A stretch of DNA of 64,000 nt from Salipiger sp. CCB-MM3 (GCF_001687105.1 NZ_CP014598.1:124001-188000), one strand, 5' to 3'. Numbered from the stretch's first letter, positions 44,459 through 53,714 are shown. Numbers and translations: made by a program. The notes: generated from the letters alone by a model not told the origin.

Positions 44459-45904
44459 TCACTCGAAGATCCGGATGTCGAACACCTTAAGGTAGACTGC
44501 GACGGCCATGGTGACCGCGGCCAGCACGAGCGCGACGACGATCCCGCTGATCATCAGCAGCAACTTGCCCGTAACCAAAGCGGAGAGCGTGGTCCAGGCG
44601 AGCCAGAGCGCAATCGCGAAGGCTGCGATAAGGCCGAGTGCTGCAGCGGTGCGGCGCAGGGCGGCTCCGACCTCGACCTTGCCGTAGCGCTTGATCGCGT
44701 AGATGGCGGTGGCGGAACTGAGTATCACGACCACAGCCTGCGCTGAGGCGAGCGCGGTATAGCCCATCGACGAGAAGATCGCGATGGCGGCGATCATCGC
44801 GGTCGTCCAGATCAGGTTGAAATACATGCTGATGCGCGTGGTGCCACGCGCGGCAAACACCGGATCGATCAGTTGCGCTCCCGACAAGCCGGCGGCGCGG
44901 ATCGCGAGCGCCTGAAGGGCTCCGACCGCAGCGAGGTACTCGGGCCGGAACAAGGTCTCGATGACCGAGGCGCCGAGAATGATCAGCATCACTGCGACGA
45001 GGCCCGACAGGAAGACATTTCCGGAAAGAAACCTCTCAAGTTCGATTTCGAGCGGTTTTTTGGTTCTTCCGGCTTCGCCAAAGCGCTTGATGGCAAAACT
45101 GCGCATAGGTTGCGCGACGATGTCCACGGATGCCATCGCAAGGCGGTTGGCGAAGCGGTAGAGGCCGGACTCTGCGGTTGTGAAGAGGTAGGCGAGGATC
45201 AGGTCCGTGCCGAAAGTCGAGAAGAAGCTCAGAAAGCGAGAACCATAAAGGCCGGCTGCAAAGGATAGGCCCTGCCGCGCGAGCGTTCCGTCGAAACGTA
45301 GCCGGGGCCATATGGGAACGCTCCAGCCAAAGAGGACCAGGCCAATCGTGAGGCGGATGGCGCGGTAGACGATCAGCCCGTAAAGCGATTGCCAGAGCGC
45401 GAGGACTGCACATCCGGCCAGCACGCCGCCGATGTTTACCACGAGCATGATGAGAAAGTAGCGCTTCATCAGACCGGCACGCGTGAGCGCCGCTGCGGCC
45501 CAGCCGTTCATCGAGGCGAACGGCTGCATTATGCCGAAGAAGCGCAGAACCATTGCAAGGTCCGGGGCATCGAAGAAATCGGCGATCGGCTCAGCGAAGA
45601 TGAACAACAACGCTCCGCCGAAGGTGCCGATTCCGGCCATGATCCAAAACAGAGTTGAGAGCAGAGTTTCATCGTCCGCGTCTGAATTGACGACGAAGTG
45701 AAAGAAGCCCGTGTAGATCAGCATGACCACGAATTCATCGAAAACGATGGCCAACGTGTAGGTGCCGTAAGATGCCGCGCTCAGGAAGCCTGCAGCGAGC
45801 AATGTGATAAGAAACGAAGCGATCTGTTGGGATGTCATTCCCATGACAGAGATCAGAGCATTGACCCCGCTACGCTTGGAACTCGACGTGTTGTCACCTG
45901 ACAT
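44459..45904 (-). CDS. Polysaccharide flippase, Wzx/MATE type
   Basis: Membrane protein of 481 residues with about 12-14 hydrophobic helices and the layout of the polysaccharide transporter (PST) family. Segments such as VMGMTSQQIASFLITLLAAGFLSAASYGTYTLA and GLYRFANRLAMASVDIVAQPMRSF match this group. It would flip the undecaprenyl-linked repeat unit to the periplasm for the polymerase. It is divergent from the Wzc-like gene over an A/T-rich gap. Confidence 0.85.
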   Translation of the reverse strand: MSGDNTSSSKRSGVNALISVMGMTSQQIASFLITLLAAGFLSAASYGTYTLAIVFDEFVVMLIYTGFFHFVVNSDADDETLLSTLFWIMAGIGTFGGALLFIFAEPIADFFDAPDLAMVLRFFGIMQPFASMNGWAAAALTRAGLMKRYFLIMLVVNIGGVLAGCAVLALWQSLYGLIVYRAIRLTIGLVLFGWSVPIWPRLRFDGTLARQGLSFAAGLYGSRFLSFFSTFGTDLILAYLFTTAESGLYRFANRLAMASVDIVAQPMRSFAIKRFGEAGRTKKPLEIELERFLSGNVFLSGLVAVMLIILGASVIETLFRPEYLAAVGALQALAIRAAGLSGAQLIDPVFAARGTTRISMYFNLIWTTAMIAAIAIFSSMGYTALASAQAVVVILSSATAIYAIKRYGKVEVGAALRRTAAALGLIAAFAIALWLAWTTLSALVTGKLLLMISGIVVALVLAAVTMAVAVYLKVFDIRIFE

Positions 45905-46100
45905 AAACGACCGGACGCCTTAATTTTGGGCATGCAAATTTATTATATTTGAGTGACATCGTGGAGAGTGCTCCTGAACGCATGTTATTAAAGCATTACT
46001 CGGCGGGTTGCTGGCGATGCAACGGTGAACGTGTGCGGCAAGGCTTGCGAATTTCCTCAAGCGTGAAATTGTAGCTTTAGCGATTTGAGAGGGCGAATTT
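45905..46100. promoter_or_regulatory. A/T-rich divergent promoter between flippase and tyrosine kinase genes
   Basis: This 196-bp gap is markedly A/T-rich near 45925-45955 and 45985-46000, unlike its coding flanks. GAGAGGG before the ATG at 46101 serves translation of the kinase. No clear inverted repeat was found. Confidence 0.4.
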
Positions 46101-48323
46101 ATGAATGGTGGTAACCAGAGCCGCATCATGCGGCCTGTCGAAGTCAATCGCGTTCACGAGGATTCTTTGGTTCAAGAACTGCGCCCTCCAGTCCCGGAGG
46201 ACCAGGTCGATGTGTCCGGATTGATCCGCGCGCTCTGGCGCCGCAAGTGGATGATCTTCGCCAGCACTCTGGCATGCGCTCTCGTTTTCCTGTTGCTGAC
46301 GTCGAGCCGCACATCTCTCTACACGACCAACAGCACTTTGATGCTGGATGCGCGCCAGCAGCAAATCCTCACGTCGCGCGAACAGGTCGTTTCCGATCTT
46401 CAGCTCAACAATGCGATCCTCGATAGCGAGGTTGCCGTGTTGCGTTCCGGCGCGCTTCTGCGGCGAGTGGTCGACCAGATCGGCATCGACAGGTTTGATG
46501 GCATCGACCCGGCTCTCCGAGAGCCGAGCATGCTGGCGAAATTGATTTGGAAGGTGCAATCAGCGCTCTCGAGCCCAGAGACCACCGTCTCCGAAGAGGC
46601 GCCGCTGGTGTCCCCGGAACAACGCCGGATGAACCGGATCGTTGCCGCATTGCGCTCCGGTATCTACATCGGACGGCAGGGCGACTCTTATGTGATGGAC
46701 GTTTCTGTCACGACGCCGGACCCCGAGCTGTCGGCGCTGGTCGCGAACGGGATCGCTAATACTTACATCGACATGCAGGTTGGCGAGCGCAAGCGGGTCG
46801 CCGAGAGCGCCACAGAATGGCTCACTCAGCAGGTCCAAGATCGCGGTAAGGAAGTCGCCGACGCCGAGGCCGCCGTTGAGCAATACAAACAAGAACAGCT
46901 CGAGAATGTCGGTGCGTCTCTGGAGGTGATCGAGCAGCAGTTGGCAGAGCTCAATCAGCAACTGGCAAGCACCCGTTCAGCCAAAGCGACGGAGCAGGCG
47001 CGCTTGCAGCAGCTCGAGGCGATGGTTGTCTCGCAGGGTGCTATGGCCGCCGCCGAAACGCAAAGTTCCGAATACCTTATGTCGCTCCGAGCTTCGCGGG
47101 ACGACCTTCTCCGCGAGGACGCGAGGTTGGCCACAACTTTCGGTCCGAGCCATCCGGACCGGCGCAAAATCGCCTCGGACCTTTCCGGCATAGATCAATC
47201 CATATCGCGCGAAGTCGAGAATATTGCGCAGGGCTATCGAAACGGTATCGAGGTGCTCGAGGGCAGCGAAGCATCGCTCCAGCAGGACGTCGCTGAGCTA
47301 GAACAGCGCCTGTCGGGGCTCGCAGCGTCTTCGTTGCAATTGCGCCAGCTCGAACGCGAGGCTGATGCCAAGCGTGAGACATATCAGGAATTGCTCGCTC
47401 GTCTTGGCGAGACGCGGGCGCAGGCTGAAATTCAGCGGGCTGAGGCCAAGCTCGTCAATGAGGCTCTTATCCCCCTTGGTCCCTCGGCCCCGCGTCCCAT
47501 GCTTATGACTGCCTTCGGCGCAACCCTCGGCCTGACCGTAAGCCTCATTGTGGCGCTGCTTCTTGAGCTAGTTTCGGCAGGTTTCCGTAGTGGAGCCGAG
47601 CTCGCGCGCGCAACAAATCTGCCGGTGCTCGCGACGCTTCCCCGGACCAAGCTGCGCCGACCGCGCAACGTTTTGCGTCTGTTCGAAAAAGACCCCCATT
47701 CGCAGCTCGCCGAGCGGGTCCGACAGTTGCGCACCCTTTTGCGCACGGGCACCCCGATGGATGGGGAGGGACGTAGCCTTCTGCTCATGTCTTCGGTCCC
47801 CAATGAGGGCAAGACGACCTGCGCAATTGCGCTAGCGGATTTCTATGCCCGCTCTGGGGTGTCGACGATCCTACTGGATCTGGACACGCGCCGGGGCCTG
47901 CTCTCAAGGGAGTTGGAAGTCGAAGGCGGAGAGCTGGGTGAGCATCTCGGTGGCGCGAAGGGCCTAGAAGAGGTGATCGCCAAGCCTGACTCCCTGCGCT
48001 TCCACGTGCTCGGTCTCGGACAGCGTGGCGATATGTGGGCTGACTCCCTGTCCGAGCGGCAGATCGCCGCGATCATCCAGCGGCTCAAACAAAGCTATGA
48101 TATGGTGATCGTCGACGCCCCGCCGGTGCTTGCGGTATCGGACGGTTTGTCTATCGCGATGGTGGCGGATGATTTGCTGTACCTCGTGCGTTGGAAAAAG
48201 ACGAAGCGCAGCGCCGTAACTCAGGGCCTCGCAACGCTCAAGAGTCTGGGGATCGAGCCGAGCGGGCTGGTTCTGTCGATGGCAGACGTCGACAGCATAG
48301 GTGAAAGCTACGCCTACAAGTGA
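46101..48323 (+). CDS. Wzc/ExoP-like polysaccharide co-polymerase and tyrosine autokinase
   Basis: Inner-membrane protein of 740 residues. The first helix (WMIFASTLACALVFLLL, about 50-66) starts the Wzz domain, a long periplasmic coiled coil follows, then a GNVR-like stretch and the second helix (MTAFGATLGLTVSLIVALLLELV, near 465-490). The kinase has Walker A SSVPNEGKTTCAIA, Walker A' ILLDLDTRRG and Walker B MVIVDAPPVLAVSD. The chain ends GESYAYK with only two tyrosines, whereas this family usually ends in a longer Tyr cluster. Its TGA stop is the first base triplet of an IS3-type terminal repeat, so the natural tail has probably been cut off. It controls chain length and export. Confidence 0.88.
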   Translation: MNGGNQSRIMRPVEVNRVHEDSLVQELRPPVPEDQVDVSGLIRALWRRKWMIFASTLACALVFLLLTSSRTSLYTTNSTLMLDARQQQILTSREQVVSDLQLNNAILDSEVAVLRSGALLRRVVDQIGIDRFDGIDPALREPSMLAKLIWKVQSALSSPETTVSEEAPLVSPEQRRMNRIVAALRSGIYIGRQGDSYVMDVSVTTPDPELSALVANGIANTYIDMQVGERKRVAESATEWLTQQVQDRGKEVADAEAAVEQYKQEQLENVGASLEVIEQQLAELNQQLASTRSAKATEQARLQQLEAMVVSQGAMAAAETQSSEYLMSLRASRDDLLREDARLATTFGPSHPDRRKIASDLSGIDQSISREVENIAQGYRNGIEVLEGSEASLQQDVAELEQRLSGLAASSLQLRQLEREADAKRETYQELLARLGETRAQAEIQRAEAKLVNEALIPLGPSAPRPMLMTAFGATLGLTVSLIVALLLELVSAGFRSGAELARATNLPVLATLPRTKLRRPRNVLRLFEKDPHSQLAERVRQLRTLLRTGTPMDGEGRSLLLMSSVPNEGKTTCAIALADFYARSGVSTILLDLDTRRGLLSRELEVEGGELGEHLGGAKGLEEVIAKPDSLRFHVLGLGQRGDMWADSLSERQIAAIIQRLKQSYDMVIVDAPPVLAVSDGLSIAMVADDLLYLVRWKKTKRSAVTQGLATLKSLGIEPSGLVLSMADVDSIGESYAYK

Positions 48324-48541
48324 GCTGCTCCCCCTGAAAAGTCCGCGGTTTGAGGTTAGCCTGTTCTTTTAACAAGAAGACAGACGATGCCGAAGCCGTT
48401 TCAGCGAAGAGCAGATCATTGGCATCCTGAAGGATGCACCAAGCCAGCGTAGGCGCCAAAGAGCTCTGCCGTAAGCACGGCATAAGCGATGGAACATTCT
48501 ACAAGTGGCGCTCGAAGTGTGGCGGCATGGAAGTGCCCACG
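48321..48541 (+). mobile_element. IS3-family remnant, left end and broken orfA
   Basis: TGAGCTGCTCCCCCTGAAAA at 48321 matches the orfA-side terminal repeat of the intact IS3 element at 50102-51339 in outline (TGAGC...CCCC...TGAA...GTCC). It is followed at the right distance by an orfA remnant. The rest of the element is missing. The insertion lies against the wzc-like stop codon. Confidence 0.65.
48387..48541 (+). pseudogene. IS3 orfA remnant, frameshifted and truncated
   Basis: One frame reads RFSEEQIIGILKDA and a second continues ASVGAKELCRKHGISDGTFYKWRSKCGGMEV, the standard helix-turn-helix start of IS3 OrfA proteins. A single-base shift separates the two near 48435. After GGMEV (near 48537) the similarity stops. 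It cannot make an active transposase. Confidence 0.75.
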
Positions 48542-48558
48542 AAACCGGCAGTAGGCCA
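48537..48558. repeat. IS3-type terminal repeat, left copy flanking the sulfotransferase
   Basis: CCACGAAACCGGCAGTAGG at 48537-48555 matches 18 of 19 bases of the complement of 49613-49631, the outer end of the decayed IS3 copy on the other side of the sulfotransferase gene. The outer ends of both face the gene. Confidence 0.6.
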
Positions 48559-48803
48559 TAACAGGAAAATTTTTTCTAAAAGCGAGCATAAGATCGCTAA
48601 GATCGAACGCGAAAAAGCGTCGCGCCTTGACCTAGTGGTCAGTCGCGCCGCATCCTTCTTAAGGTTCTCGTTAACTGATGAAGTTTCCAATATTTGCGAG
48701 ATGTTTCGCATATTTTGAATTTTTCTTCCGCAGTTCGTCCCAACTGTGTCTGGCATGGATGCCTTATATCTAGTAAACGTCAAGCATTTGGGAATATTAA
48801 AAT

Positions 48804-49577
48804 ATGAAGAAATATCTCAAGACCATTTCCGGCCGAGGGGCGGCAAAATTTCTTCCTCAATGCCGCTATCGCAACTGCATACTCATCCTTGCACATATGC
48901 GGTGCGGCTCCACCGCGCTGTCGAACATCCTTTGTTCTCGCGCGGAAGTCCGTGGCTATGGAGAAGCACACATCCGTTATGACGGACGTGACGCCCTCGG
49001 CCGTCTTGTGGTTAATCAGACTTTGCGCAGTGGCAGAAGCCTCGGTGCTCTTTATCTATTCGACAAGATCCTTCACAGCCGGTACGATGAGGATGCTCCA
49101 GCCGAATTTTTTGACGCGCGAGCCATCTTCGTCGCGCGTAGTCCGAAGCCTGCGATCCGCTCAATACGCAAGCTTTTCGCCGGGCTAGGTAATCGGGAAT
49201 ACGAAACAGACACAGATGCCGCGGAGTATTACCTCGAGCGCTTAAATAGGTTGATGGTTCTTTGGCAAAAGTTTCCGGCTCACCGCAGGATCGGGCTTAC
49301 ACATTTAGATCTCCTGAGCGATCCTCAGGCGCAGCTTAATCGGATCTCCGCGCGTCTTGAGATTCATCCCCGGCTCGAGAACCACTACGTCAGCGTCGCT
49401 GCCTCACGTAAAGGTGGAGGAGGAGATCCGACTACAAGCGGTCGCTACACGCGGATCGAGCCACAAGAAGGAACTATGCTGAGCGCTGACAGGATAGTGT
49501 TGAACATCGCTCCGGAGTTGGAGATAGCGGTCGAAGAAGCCTATGCGCGCTTCGTGCACTTGACTTCGGATGCATAA
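48804..49577 (+). CDS. Sulfotransferase family protein
   Basis: Protein of 257 residues with the PAPS-binding loop ILAHMRCGSTALSNIL (about 29-44) and a 3'-phosphate segment AIFVARSPKPAIRSIRKLF. It belongs to the broad sulfotransferase-3 type found in exopolysaccharide loci of marine bacteria, where it can sulfate the polymer. The start ATG lacks a ribosome-binding site. Base composition is less GC-rich than in neighbouring genes, and the gene sits between two copies of one IS terminal repeat, so recent acquisition is likely. Confidence 0.82.
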   Translation: MKKYLKTISGRGAAKFLPQCRYRNCILILAHMRCGSTALSNILCSRAEVRGYGEAHIRYDGRDALGRLVVNQTLRSGRSLGALYLFDKILHSRYDEDAPAEFFDARAIFVARSPKPAIRSIRKLFAGLGNREYETDTDAAEYYLERLNRLMVLWQKFPAHRRIGLTHLDLLSDPQAQLNRISARLEIHPRLENHYVSVAASRKGGGGDPTTSGRYTRIEPQEGTMLSADRIVLNIAPELEIAVEEAYARFVHLTSDA

Positions 49578-49609
49578 CGTTCGGCATCTGGTACCTGAAA
49601 AGGGCTTTT

Positions 49610-50101
49610 TGTCCTGCTGCCGGTTTCGTGGACAGTGGGTTAGGTTTACATAGCGCGGGCCTCGAGCGCCACCGGACTTAGATAGCCCAACTTCGAATGT
49701 CGGCGTCTCGGGTTGTATAAGCATTCGATGTAGTTAAAGACGTCAGCCCGAGCGGCGCTACGTGTGCGGTAGATCTTGCGCGCGGTCCATTCGGTCTTGA
49801 GAGAAGAGAAGAAACTCTCCATGGCCGAATTGTCCCAGACGTTTCCAGCTCTGCTCATCCACTGCCCGGCAGGCGCATGCGGAGCATGCTGCCGAGTGAG
49901 GAGCAGGTGATCTCATGGTCGAGCAACAGGTGCTGGAACTGCTCACTCGTGTATTGCGAACCTTGGTCCGAATGATGAAGCAACTCGTCGGCCTTGCCGC
50001 GGCGCTAGACGACCATCATCAGTGCGTCCATGACCAATGTGGCATCGCGATCCGCTCTCATTGACCACCCCACCACGCGTCGGGAGAACAGGTCCAGCAC
50101 G
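49610..50101 (-). mobile_element. IS3-family remnant, orfB end, cut by the intact IS3 element
   Basis: The outer end at 49610 reads TGTCCTGCTGCCGGTTTCGT into the element, the usual form of an IS3 end. It carries the 3' part of orfB, and its other half is missing where the IS element beginning at 50102 starts. Confidence 0.65.
49646..50100 (-). pseudogene. IS3 orfB transposase remnant with stop and frameshift
   Basis: The complement reads VLDLFSRRVVGWSMRADRDA, LVMDALMMVV, an in-frame TAG, then RRGKADELLHHSDQGSQYTS (with the second catalytic Asp). After a frameshift comes SRAGNVWDNSAMESFFSSLK (with the catalytic Glu) and the usual YNPRRRHSKLGYLSPV end. The 5' third is absent. It is inactive. 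Confidence 0.8.
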
Positions 50102-50135
50102 TGAGCTGACCCCATCGAGTGGTCCGGGTTAAATG

Positions 50136-50960
50136 CTAATGCATGGTCGGCCTTCGATCTATGGGGATGAAGGTCTCCGGTGCCGGTGTCCGATATCCAA
50201 GAGCGCTATGCGGCCGAGCGGTGTTGTAGTGCTTTCGCCATTGTTCGATGAGGATTTGCGCCTCCCTCAACGAGTAGAAGACCTCGCCATTCAGCAACTC
50301 GTCCCGGAAGCGCGCATTGAAGCTCTCGCAGTAGCCGTTCTCCCAGGGTGACCCCGGCTCGATGTAGGCGGTCTTCGCCCCCACCAGCTCGATCCAGTCG
50401 CGCACCTTCTGCGCGATGAACTCCGGGCCGTTGTCGGACCGGATGAACCGCGGCGGGCCGCGCTGGATGAAAAGGTCCGTCAGCGCGTCCAGGACATCGG
50501 TGGAGTTCAGTCGCCTGTCGACACGGATCATTAACGCCTCCCGCGTATATTCATCGAGGATGTTGAGCGTCCGGTAAGCCCGGCCGTCGCTGGTCCGGTC
50601 CTGCACGAAGTCGTAGGACCAGACGTGGTTGGGGTGCTCGGGCTTCAGCCGCACGCAAGAGCCGTCGTTCAGCCAGAGCCTGCCGCGCTTCTTCTGCTTG
50701 TGTGGGACCTTGAGCCCTTCGCGCCGCCAAATGCGCGCCACCCGCTTATGGTTCACCTGCCAGCCGGCACGCCGCAGCAGCACGGCGACCCGGCGGTAAC
50801 CGTAGCGGCCATATTCCCGGGCCAGTTCGATGACGTCGGCGGTCAGCCGCGCCTCGTCTTCCCGGCCCTGGGGCGGCTTGCGCTGCGTGGAGCGGTGTTG
50901 GCCGAGCACCCGGCAGGCCCGGCGTTCGGAGATGCCGAGTGTCTGGCGCACATGCTCCAC
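50136..50960 (-). CDS. IS3 transposase OrfB (DDE integrase domain)
   Basis: Transposase part of 274 residues from its own ATG, also reached as an OrfAB fusion by frameshifting. The catalytic residues are Asp in VWSYDFVQD, Asp in RSDNGPEF and Glu in NGYCESFNARFRDEL. An HTH_21-like segment (YGRYGYRRVAVLLRRAGW) precedes them. All conserved parts are present, so it should be active. In-frame codons before the ATG continue back to the orfA overlap. Confidence 0.93.
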   Translation of the reverse strand: MEHVRQTLGISERRACRVLGQHRSTQRKPPQGREDEARLTADVIELAREYGRYGYRRVAVLLRRAGWQVNHKRVARIWRREGLKVPHKQKKRGRLWLNDGSCVRLKPEHPNHVWSYDFVQDRTSDGRAYRTLNILDEYTREALMIRVDRRLNSTDVLDALTDLFIQRGPPRFIRSDNGPEFIAQKVRDWIELVGAKTAYIEPGSPWENGYCESFNARFRDELLNGEVFYSLREAQILIEQWRKHYNTARPHSALGYRTPAPETFIPIDRRPTMH

Positions 50961-50983
50961 GCATTCGCGGCGGCGCGAAGGGC

Positions 50984-51262
50984 TTAGAAGTTTCCCTGGG
51001 CAGCCTCGGTCAGGATCAGCTTCTCGAGCGTCAGGTCAGATACCGCCCGCCGCAGCCTCAGGTTCTCCTTCTCGAGTTCCTTCAGCCGCGACAACTGTGC
51101 CCGGTTCATCCCACCATACTGCTTCCGCCACCGGTAAAAGGTATGCTGCGATATCCCGATCTGCCGCACCGCATCGGCCATCGACAGGCCCTGGCCATGC
51201 AACACCTCGACCTGACGCAGCTTGGTGACAATGTCTTCCGGCTTCTCACGCTTTCCAGCCAT
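50984..51262 (-). CDS. IS3 transposase OrfA (helix-turn-helix)
   Basis: DNA-binding protein of 92 residues with a helix-turn-helix (GLSMADAVRQIGISQHTFYRWRKQYGGM) and a leucine-zipper-like stretch (LSRLKELEKENLRLRRAVSDLTLEKLIL). AGGAGG lies 7 nt before the ATG. The last codons contain the heptamer G-GGA-AAC, after which a -1 shift enters orfB. Confidence 0.93.
   Translation of the reverse strand: MAGKREKPEDIVTKLRQVEVLHGQGLSMADAVRQIGISQHTFYRWRKQYGGMNRAQLSRLKELEKENLRLRRAVSDLTLEKLILTEAAQGNF
50990..50996 (-). other. Programmed -1 frameshift heptamer of the IS3 element
   Basis: On the complement G-GGA-AAC, read in the OrfA frame, fits the X-XXY-YYZ rule for -1 slippage. After slippage the frame runs without a stop into OrfB. 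The OrfA stop TAA follows two codons later. Confidence 0.7.
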
Positions 51263-51339
51263 TCCGTAGTCCTCCTGTTCGCCGAAATCCTATCGGATTT
51301 CAGGCTTCGTGGGTGGACCACTTCAAAGGGGCTGGCTCA

Positions 51340-51619
51340 CCTCATGGAAGCGCGGATGCAGAAGATGGGCCGCCGCGAGTACGTGCAGGTGTTGCGCCTT
51401 CTCGAGACCTTCGAACTCGCCGACGTGCATGCCGCGGTGAAGAAAGCGCTGAACCTGGGGGCGGTCGGCTTCGACGCTGTCAAACACCTCGTGCTGTGCC
51501 ACGTCGAGAGGCGCCCCCCGAAGCTTGATCTCGACGTCTATCCCTATCTGCCGCGGGCCAACGTGGGGACCACCTCGGCGGCGAGCTACATGTCCCTGTT
51601 GTCGGGAGATGCGGCATGA
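51340..51619 (+). pseudogene. istA: IstA transposase, C-terminal fragment
   Basis: The last ~92 codons of an IstA protein remain (LMEARMQKMGRREYVQVLRL, then FDAVKHLVLCHVERRPPKLD). The catalytic domain is missing. Its stop overlaps the istB start (ATGA), the normal IS21 layout. Confidence 0.85.
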
Positions 51620-52380
51620 CCGGTGCTCCGCAGATCTTGCTGGCTCATCACCTGAAGACGCTGAAGCTCCCGACCTTCTTGCGGGAGCATGAGAAGCTGG
51701 CGCGCCAATGTGCAGCCGAGGGCCTGGACCACGTCCAGTTCCTCGCCCGACTGGTCGAACTGGAACTGATCGACCGCGAGGGACGGATGATCGAACGCCG
51801 GATCAAGGCTGCAAAGTTCCCCGCCAAGAAGAGCCTGGACAGCTTCGACTTCAAGGCGATCCCGAAGCTCAACAAGATGCAGGTACTGGACCTCGCCCGT
51901 TGCGAATGGATCGAGCGGCGCGAAAACGTCATTGCGCTCGGACCGAGTGGCACGGGCAAGACGCATGTTGCTCTGGGGCTGGGACTGGCCGCTTGTCAGA
52001 AAGGAATGTCGGTCAGCTTCACTACGGCCGCGGCACTGGTCAACGAGTTGATGGAAGCCCGCGACGAGCGCCGCCTCCTGCGGCTCCAGAAGCAGCTGGC
52101 CTCGGTCAAACTGCTCATCATCGATGAGCTGGGCTTCGTGCCTCTGTCAAAGACCGGCGCCGAGCTACTCTTCGAGATGATCTCGCAACGCTACGAGCGG
52201 GGCGCCACGCTCATCACCAGCAACCTGCCGTTCGACGAATGGACCGAGACCTTCGGAACAGAGCGGCTGACCGGCGCTCTGCTCGACCGCCTGACCCACC
52301 ACGTCAACATCCTCGAGATGAATGGCGAGAGCTACAGGCTCGCGCAAAGTCGGGCCCGAAACGCCGGCCAGACCCCATAG
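51616..52380 (+). CDS. istB: IS21 helper ATPase IstB
   Basis: AAA+ ATPase of 254 residues related to DnaC. It has Walker A GPSGTGKTH (about 111-119), Walker B LLIIDELGFV and a sensor segment TLITSNLPFDEW. It stimulates IstA and selects target DNA. The frame is complete, but its partner is truncated here. Confidence 0.93.
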   Translation: MTGAPQILLAHHLKTLKLPTFLREHEKLARQCAAEGLDHVQFLARLVELELIDREGRMIERRIKAAKFPAKKSLDSFDFKAIPKLNKMQVLDLARCEWIERRENVIALGPSGTGKTHVALGLGLAACQKGMSVSFTTAAALVNELMEARDERRLLRLQKQLASVKLLIIDELGFVPLSKTGAELLFEMISQRYERGATLITSNLPFDEWTETFGTERLTGALLDRLTHHVNILEMNGESYRLAQSRARNAGQTP

Positions 52381-52391
52381 AAAACCGCAAC

Positions 52392-52444
52392 GCGCGCTTG
52401 AGCCCGCCGGGAGGGCGTAGCCCGAGCGGCGGGCTCAAGCGCGC
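52392..52444 (+). repeat. Perfect 18-bp inverted repeat after istB
   Basis: GCGCGCTTGAGCCCGCCG (52392-52409) pairs exactly with 52427-52444. The 17-nt loop itself contains GGGC-GTA-GCCC. It is part of the IS21 3' region and may end istB transcription or block readthrough into the element. Confidence 0.75.
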
Positions 52445-52501
52445 AAGAAAGTGGCCTGCTTTTGCGCCGCCCCGTGGCCGGTTTTTGCTCCGCCGTTGAC
52501 A

Positions 52502-52972
52502 CCCGTGAGCCAGATGCAAGCCCGGAAACCCTAAGGACGGCCGAGGGCGTGTCGGGAAGCACACGTCTACAAGTGATGCAGTGTCGGCGGAGCGAATCCT
52601 TCACTTCAAGTGAGCACCGGGCAGTCCGCTTCAAAACTTGTGCAAACTTTGCGCAGCCAAAGGTGAACGGCGCGTGTTTATTCTGCATTGCAGAAAATAT
52701 CTGGCGTGTCACGTAGCCTTGACGGTCGGCATGTGGTGTACTGGTTTAGAAAGTATGAAGATTTAACGAGAAACTCGGCTCGCGTTAACAATCTGAGAGA
52801 TGCAGGCAGTGCTGCCTGCGGGCGCGGCATTTAAATAGTTCAGTAAGTAAAAAATAAATCGACCCTTCGGGCAGGTGAGAAATTCAGTGTCGGCTAGTCC
52901 CCTCCTCCGGCCGGTGCACACGATCGGCCGTTAGATTAGCGGCGCCACCGATTTGACTCTTAGGATTTTGCG
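52502..52972. other. Gap between the IS21 end and exoY
   Basis: No gene is recognised in these 471 bp. The segment is more A/T-rich from about 52740 on and should hold the exoY promoter. TTAACG (52763-52768) and CGTTAA (52783-52788) form an inverted repeat with 14 bp between. The half-site matches that of the operator-like repeat near 31973, in the opposite arrangement. Confidence 0.4.
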
Positions 52973-53647
<675 letters not shown>

Positions 53648-53714
53648 GCCGGTGTGGCCCGTTCGTTAATTCACGGGCACCTTAACTCAGACTAGCAACA
53701 AACACGGTGGGTGG

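Larger units (their letters stand above)
50102..51339 (-). mobile_element. Apparently intact IS3-family element
   Basis: A 1238-bp element bounded by related terminal repeats: TGAGCTGACCCCATCGAGTG at 50102 onward, and on the complement TGAGCCAGCCCCTTTGAAGT from 51339 inward, both followed by GTCC. It holds complete orfA and orfB frames with a slippery site. No matching target duplication was seen; the flanks are two other broken IS elements. Confidence 0.85.
51340..52501 (+). mobile_element. IS21-family element, 5'-truncated
   Basis: The 3' end of istA, complete istB and an intact right end are present; the left end and most of istA are gone where the IS3 element at 50102-51339 abuts. The right end at 52501 reads TGTCAACGGCGGAGCAAAAA inward, with a repeated subterminal GCAAAA...GGCCAC block, as in IS21 elements. 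Without istA and its left end it cannot move alone. Confidence 0.85.

Noticed and set aside
48434..48718. A 94-codon frame as an independent gene
   Set aside because: The first third is IS3 OrfA out of its original frame and the rest is non-coding sequence after the break.
50939..51619. A 226-codon frame as one protein
   Set aside because: It reads antisense through the IS3 orfA region and then into the istA fragment; only 51340-51619 is real coding sequence.
53657..53678. Terminator after exoY (GCCCGT...ACGGGC)
   Set aside because: The stem is only 6 bp with a 10-nt loop and no T-run, and the same-strand glycosyltransferase follows; too weak to call.
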